Shown one piece after another: positions 6,509 to 9,207 of a stretch of DNA of 9,207 nucleotides. The first letter of the stretch is position 1. Each line of letters begins with the position of its first letter. Under the pieces are notes generated by a model. It had not been told where the DNA came from. It saw nothing but the letters and a program-made list of their open reading frames with translations, and searched no databases. The translations under genes and the position numbers were made by a program. Origin of the DNA: Chitinophagaceae bacterium (lineage in GTDB: Bacteria; Bacteroidota; Bacteroidia; Chitinophagales; Chitinophagaceae); contig JAGOUF010000051.1 of NCBI GenBank assembly GCA_018061385.1, positions 1 through 9,207 on the forward strand. The letters run 5' to 3'.

Positions 6509-6881
6509 ATGCTTCTTTTCTTCTAACAACCAAATACCAATTATCGCCCAAAGGCAAATAGCCATATTCGTAACAAAAGAAATAGGTTTGATCTTTTTTG
6601 TTTTTATAAGTATGGGTATGGTATTTAAACACAAAGCCTTTTTCTAACAATTTTTCATGGGTCGTTTTTGCCATTTCTTCTGTTGTTGGTAAAACAGATG
6701 CCAACACTTTTCTGTTCTTCAATAAACTATTGTTCACATGTTTAATATAATCGGCTGATGCATCTTTGATTTTTTGCAAATTGTTGTAATTGCTACGGCA
6801 ATAATCATCACAAAATTTTTTATCAATTCTGCCTTTTAGTTTTTTATTACAATGCAAACATTGTTTTTCAGCAGTTTCCAT
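6507..6881 (-). CDS. Small zinc-ribbon protein of unknown function
   Basis: The 124-residue product begins with a probable zinc-binding motif of four cysteines in two pairs: CLHC (Cys8, Cys11) and CDDYC (Cys24, Cys28), joined by KKLKGRIDKKFC. The GRxDKKFCxxxCR pattern is one I recall from short uncharacterised Bacteroidota proteins (DUF2116-like zinc ribbons). After a helical, Lys/Asn-rich middle (about 30-65), a second conserved-looking part (about 68-124) contains EEMAKTTHEKLLEKGFVFKY and the aromatic-rich YFFCYEYGYLPLGDNWYLVV. There is no signal peptide or membrane helix, so it is likely cytoplasmic. The role is unknown; nucleic-acid or protein binding is only a guess from the ribbon. It converges on psuG and is apparently single. 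A candidate -7 box (TAGCTTTA on the minus strand, 6905-6912) lies 23 bases upstream. Confidence 0.8.
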   Translation of the reverse strand: METAEKQCLHCNKKLKGRIDKKFCDDYCRSNYNNLQKIKDASADYIKHVNNSLLKNRKVLASVLPTTEEMAKTTHEKLLEKGFVFKYHTHTYKNKKDQTYFFCYEYGYLPLGDNWYLVVRRKEA

Positions 6882-6966
6882 AAAAATTATTTTAAATATT
6901 AAAGTAAAGCTAAAATTTGGTTATAACTGTATGAAATTAATGTATTTACACAATTAAACTTCAAAA

Positions 6967-7042
6967 GCTAGCCGTTTTTTAATCGGTTATATACGTTTAT
7001 CATCGAGAGTAAACGGTTAATCTCCGAGTAACGGTTTTTAGC
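6967..7042. repeat. Repeated CGGTT/CGAG modules upstream of ssb
   Basis: CGGTT occurs three times (6984-6988, 7014-7018, 7032-7036), and ATC(A)TCGAG(AG)TAA(A)CGGTT occurs twice as imperfect direct repeats (about 6999-7018 and 7020-7036). CGTTTA and TAAACG (6994-6999, 7010-7015) form an inverted pair around TCATCGAGAG. The block is bounded by GCTAGCCGTT on the left and AACGGTTTTTAGC on the right, which are imperfect inverted copies. It lies just upstream of the likely ssb promoter. It looks like a multi-site operator, but I do not recognise the protein that would bind it. The rest of the 277-base gap up to ssb is leader sequence. Confidence 0.45.
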
Positions 7043-7047
7043 AATAT

Positions 7048-7055
7048 CATCTTTG
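7048..7055 (+). promoter_or_regulatory. Candidate ssb promoter -7 element
   Basis: CATCTTTG is one base from TAnnTTTG and would give an ssb leader of about 100 bases. The same octamer occurs upstream of the helicase gene (7973-7980). No good -33 TTG is visible, and the CGGTT modules occupy that position. Confidence 0.4.
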
Positions 7056-7123
7056 CATTGTCAAACAACAAACAGGGTAAGACGTCGCCCCAAAAGCAGT
7101 TTGATTGAAATAAATAAATAACC

Positions 7124-7143
7124 GTGCTGCCAATCAGTAGCAC
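7124..7143 (+). other. Hairpin in the ssb leader
   Basis: GTGCT and AGCAC form a 5-bp stem around a 10-base loop, ending 15 bases before the ssb ATG. It could influence ribosome access or autoregulation by SSB, but it is short and may be chance. Confidence 0.25.
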
Positions 7144-7158
7144 ACAAAAATTACAACT

Positions 7159-7503
7159 ATGTACGCATTAAAAAACAAAGTTCAATTAATTGGAAACTTA
7201 GGTAACAACCCAGAAGTAAAAACTTTAGATGGTGGCAAAAAAATGGCTCGTTTTAGTGTAGCTACGAACGAAACCTATAAAAATACAAAAGGAGAAAAAG
7301 TAGTAGAAACGCAATGGCACAATTTGGTTGCATGGGGAAAGGTTGCTGAAATTGCAGAAAAGTACTTGCAAAAAGGCAGTGAAGTGGCGTTAGAAGGAAA
7401 GTTAATGAACAGAACTTATAATGATAAAGATGGCAACAAAAAATACGTTACCGAAATACAAGTAAACGAGTTGTTGTTGCTAAACAAAGAAGTTAAAGCA
7501 TAA
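7159..7503 (+). CDS. ssb: Single-stranded DNA-binding protein, short form
   Basis: The 114-residue product is a single OB-fold SSB that coats single-stranded DNA during replication, repair and recombination. Visible family features are KVQLIGNLGNNPEVK at residues 7-21, RFSVATNETY at 31-40, the DNA-stacking aromatic region QWHNLVAWG with Trp53 and Trp59, and YLQKGSEVALEGKL at 69-82, then the last strand ending in LLLLNKEVKA. The protein ends directly after the OB fold: the flexible linker and acidic C-terminal tip (DDDIPF-like) that normally recruit partner proteins are absent. Typical SSBs are about 150-180 residues, so this is probably a paralogue rather than the main replicative SSB. The stop codon is clean and a structured terminator follows, so truncation by frameshift is unlikely. 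It has its own long upstream region. A PIF1-like helicase gene lies downstream beyond a repeat array. Confidence 0.94.
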   Translation: MYALKNKVQLIGNLGNNPEVKTLDGGKKMARFSVATNETYKNTKGEKVVETQWHNLVAWGKVAEIAEKYLQKGSEVALEGKLMNRTYNDKDGNKKYVTEIQVNELLLLNKEVKA

Positions 7504-7522
7504 ATAAAAATGCCTTTATTAC

Positions 7523-7567
7523 GGATGCAATGGAAGTTTGTTTTACAAATGGAAGTTGCATCCTTTT
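7523..7567 (+). terminator. Terminator after ssb with a G-A rich internal loop
   Basis: GGATGCAA (7523-7530) pairs perfectly with TTGCATCC (7556-7563), and an inner TTTGT/ACAAA stem closes on a TTT loop. Both sides between the two stems read TGGAAG, which when opposed gives U-G, four consecutive G-A or A-G, and G-U pairs. A T-rich tail follows (TTTTCTATTTTTATTTA). The position 19 bases past the ssb stop and the tail support termination. Confidence 0.7.
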
Positions 7568-7601
7568 CTATTTTTATTTATTGTTTGAAGCTTGAGAAAA
7601 A

Positions 7602-7918
7602 TAGTTCTCACAGAAATCACAGATAACGCAGAATTTTTCGTTGTATTTCTTCGTGTCTTAGTGCCTTTGTGGTGAATATATAGTTCTCACAGAAATCACA
7701 GATAACGCAGAATTTTTCGTTGTGTTTCTTTGTGTTCTTAGTGCCTTTGTGGTTAAACTATAGTTCTCTCAGAAATCACAAATAATGTAGACTTTTTCGT
7801 TGTGTTTCTTCGTGTCTTAGTGCCTTTGTGGTGAATATATGGTTCTCACAGAAAACTACAGATAACGCAGAATTTTTCGTTGTGTTTCTTCGTGTTTTAG
7901 TGCCTTTGTGGTGAATTA
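7602..7918. repeat. Four tandem copies of a 79-80 bp repeat
   Basis: Copies run 7602-7680, 7681-7760, 7761-7839 and 7840-7918 with no spacer. Each begins near T(A/G)GTTCTC(A/T)CAGAAA and ends near TGCCTTTGTGGT. The second half (TTTTTCGTTGT to CCTTTGTGG) is nearly identical in all four copies, while the first half varies, most in copy 3. Within a unit, short motifs recur every 8-10 bases: CACAGA or CGCAGA in the left half and nnnnnGTG in the right half, so the two halves form a rough inverted repeat. Translation on either strand is broken by stops in the frames I checked, so it is probably non-coding. The style recalls CACRAAG-rich intergenic repeats scattered in many bacterial genomes, from memory only. 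It fills most of the 499-base gap between ssb and the helicase gene. Confidence 0.9.
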
Positions 7919-7972
7919 CTTTTTCTTACTTTCAAAAGCTTCATCGTTCATACGAATTATTGAAGTATTGTA

Positions 7973-7996
7973 CATCTTTGTATCATCTTATCTTTA
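7973..7996 (+). promoter_or_regulatory. Candidate helicase promoter elements
   Basis: Two overlapping possibilities precede the helicase ATG at 8003. CATCTTTG (7973-7980) is identical to the box before ssb and would give a leader of about 18 bases. TATCTTTA (7989-7996) ends six bases before the ATG and would give a nearly leaderless mRNA. Each differs from TAnnTTTG by one base. Both lie downstream of the repeat array, so the array is not part of this transcript if they are used. Confidence 0.4.
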
Positions 7997-8002
7997 TCGT
8001 TC

Positions 8003-9207
8003 ATGGCAACCGATACATCCAATAAACAATTTCAATTAGCAACAGATTTTATTAATTACACCAATCGATCTGTTTTTTTAACAGGAAAAGCCGGTACAGG
8101 CAAAACCACTTTATTAAAACATATTCGTACACATGGTGTAAAGCAAATGGCTGTTGTTGCACCAACTGGTGTAGCTGCAATTAATGCAGGTGGTGTAACT
8201 ATACACTCTTTTTTTCAATTACCATTTGGCCCGTTTATACCAGAAGGTTCAGCCAATCAATTCAATCAGTTAAACGCTGTTGATAAACATCAACTAATTG
8301 GTAGAATAAAAATTAATGGTGAAAGAAGAAAAATATTTCAACAATTAGAACTCTTAATTATTGATGAAATTAGTATGGTTCGTGCCGATGTAATTGATGC
8401 CATTGATACTGTATTAAAACATTTTAGAAGCCGCCACTCAGAGCCTTTTGGAGGTGTACAAGTTTTATTTATTGGCGATATGTTTCAGCTGCCCCCTGTT
8501 GCTAAAGAAGAAGAATGGAGTTTGTTATCTCAATATTATAATAGCCCATATTTTTTTAGTAGTAAAGTAGTAGAAACTCAACCTCCAGCTTATATAGAAC
8601 TAACTAAAATTTATCGTCAAACCGATCAACAATTTATTCAAGTTCTTAACCAAATAAGAAACAATGAGTTGGATGAAGATGCTTACGAATTGTTGCATCA
8701 ATATTATAAACCCAATTTTCAACCAACTGAAAACGATGAATACATTACATTAACAACACACAATGTAAAAGCCGATGCCATAAATGTTGAACAAATAGAA
8801 AAGCTAACCAATCAATATCATTTTTTTAATGCCGACGTAAAGCAAGAGTTTTCTGAAAAAAGTTTTCCTGCTGAAGAAGTATTGAAACTTAAAATTGGTG
8901 CTCAAGTAATGTTTATTAAAAACGATTTAGATAAAGCCAAAAGATATTTCAATGGTAAAATTGGCATAGTTGAAAAAATTGAAGAGGAGAAAATTTTTGT
9001 ACAATGCAATGACGAACCCACACCAATTGAAGTTAAAAAATATGTTTGGGAAAACATTCGTTACTCATTGAACAAGCAAAGTCAAAAAGTAGAAGAAGAA
9101 GTAATTGGTTCTTTCACACAATATCCATTAAGATTGGCTTGGGCAATTACCATACATAAAAGTCAGGGATTAACTTTTGAAAAAGCAATTATAGATGCAG
9201 GTAAAGC
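8003..9207 (+). CDS. PIF1-like superfamily 1 DNA helicase, 5' part
   Basis: The frame is open from ATG at 8003 to the window edge (401 full codons), so the C terminus is missing. It encodes an ATP-driven DNA helicase of the PIF1/RecD-like branch of superfamily 1. Motifs visible in order are Walker A (GKAGTGKTT, residues 28-36), APTGVAAINAGGVTIHSFF at 53-71 (motif Ia, typical of PIF1/Dda proteins), Walker B (LLIIDEISM, Asp121-Glu122), GDMFQLPPV at 158-166 (motif III), LTKIYRQ (motif IV region), and AITIHKSQGLTFEKA near the end (the helicase V region shared with RecD2 and PIF1). A SH3-like insertion (KIGAQVMFIKNDL to KIGIVEKI) precedes the last motif, as is usual. Bacteroidota relatives often continue with C-terminal extensions, which cannot be judged here. 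Its role is probably unwinding during repair, recombination or replication-fork rescue. It starts 85 bases after the repeat array. Confidence 0.93.
   Translation, partial: MATDTSNKQFQLATDFINYTNRSVFLTGKAGTGKTTLLKHIRTHGVKQMAVVAPTGVAAINAGGVTIHSFFQLPFGPFIPEGSANQFNQLNAVDKHQLIGRIKINGERRKIFQQLELLIIDEISMVRADVIDAIDTVLKHFRSRHSEPFGGVQVLFIGDMFQLPPVAKEEEWSLLSQYYNSPYFFSSKVVETQPPAYIELTKIYRQTDQQFIQVLNQIRNNELDEDAYELLHQYYKPNFQPTENDEYITLTTHNVKADAINVEQIEKLTNQYHFFNADVKQEFSEKSFPAEEVLKLKIGAQVMFIKNDLDKAKRYFNGKIGIVEKIEEEKIFVQCNDEPTPIEVKKYVWENIRYSLNKQSQKVEEEVIGSFTQYPLRLAWAITIHKSQGLTFEKAIIDAGK

Noticed and set aside
7056..7158. Riboswitch in the long ssb leader
   Set aside because: Only one short hairpin is visible, with no recognisable aptamer core and no link between SSB and a metabolite.
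7602..7918. Repeat array as a CRISPR array
   Set aside because: Units of 79-80 bp abut directly with no unique spacers, and no cas gene is present.
7602..7918. Repeat array as part of a coding region
   Set aside because: The minus-strand frame I translated across a unit meets TGA stops, and the other frames looked unlike a protein; unit lengths of 79 and 80 also shift the frame between copies.

Overview
The window looks like a chromosomal segment of a member of the Bacteroidota, most plausibly Chitinophagaceae or a close relative. The DNA is clearly AT-rich and genes lack strong Shine-Dalgarno sequences. Several starts are preceded by boxes close to the Bacteroidota -7 element TAnnTTTG. The gene content also fits: a secreted DUF4476 protein, a GHL10 glycoside hydrolase and a DUF2461 protein. 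The species assignment is inference, since no rRNA or other phylogenetic marker is present.

Layout from left to right. Positions 1-495 hold the remains of a YceI-like secreted protein gene on the minus strand and a control region with two perfect palindromes, one of them an exact FNR/CRP-family box. A DUF2461 gene (496-1158, +) converges on a minus-strand pair, GHL10 hydrolase then glutamate racemase murI (3518 down to 1169), 34 bases apart and probably co-transcribed. Both fit peptidoglycan metabolism. A hairpin terminator separates this pair from an upstream minus-strand gene for a secreted DUF4476 protein (3647-4342).

A divergent plus-strand pair follows: a PfkB-family kinase (psuK-like, 4464-5405) and pseudouridine-5'-phosphate glycosidase psuG (5469-6386). 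Together they phosphorylate pseudouridine and split the product into uracil and ribose 5-phosphate. No pseudouridine transporter is visible. A strong terminator after psuG overlaps the stop codon of a convergent small zinc-ribbon protein gene (6507-6881, -).

The right third has a 277-base control region with repeated CGGTT/CGAG modules, then a short single-stranded DNA-binding protein gene (ssb, 7159-7503) lacking an acidic tail, with an unusual terminator. Next come four tandem copies of a 79-80 bp non-coding repeat (7602-7918) and the 5' part of a PIF1-like helicase gene (8003 to the window end, open and cut by the edge).

Most of the window is housekeeping or metabolic. The least explained parts are the tandem repeat, the modular region upstream of ssb, the paired palindromes in front of a broken gene, and a recurring promoter-to-start-codon geometry suggesting leaderless mRNAs. 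I see no tRNA, rRNA, CRISPR array, insertion sequence or phage gene, and no clear new multi-gene system.
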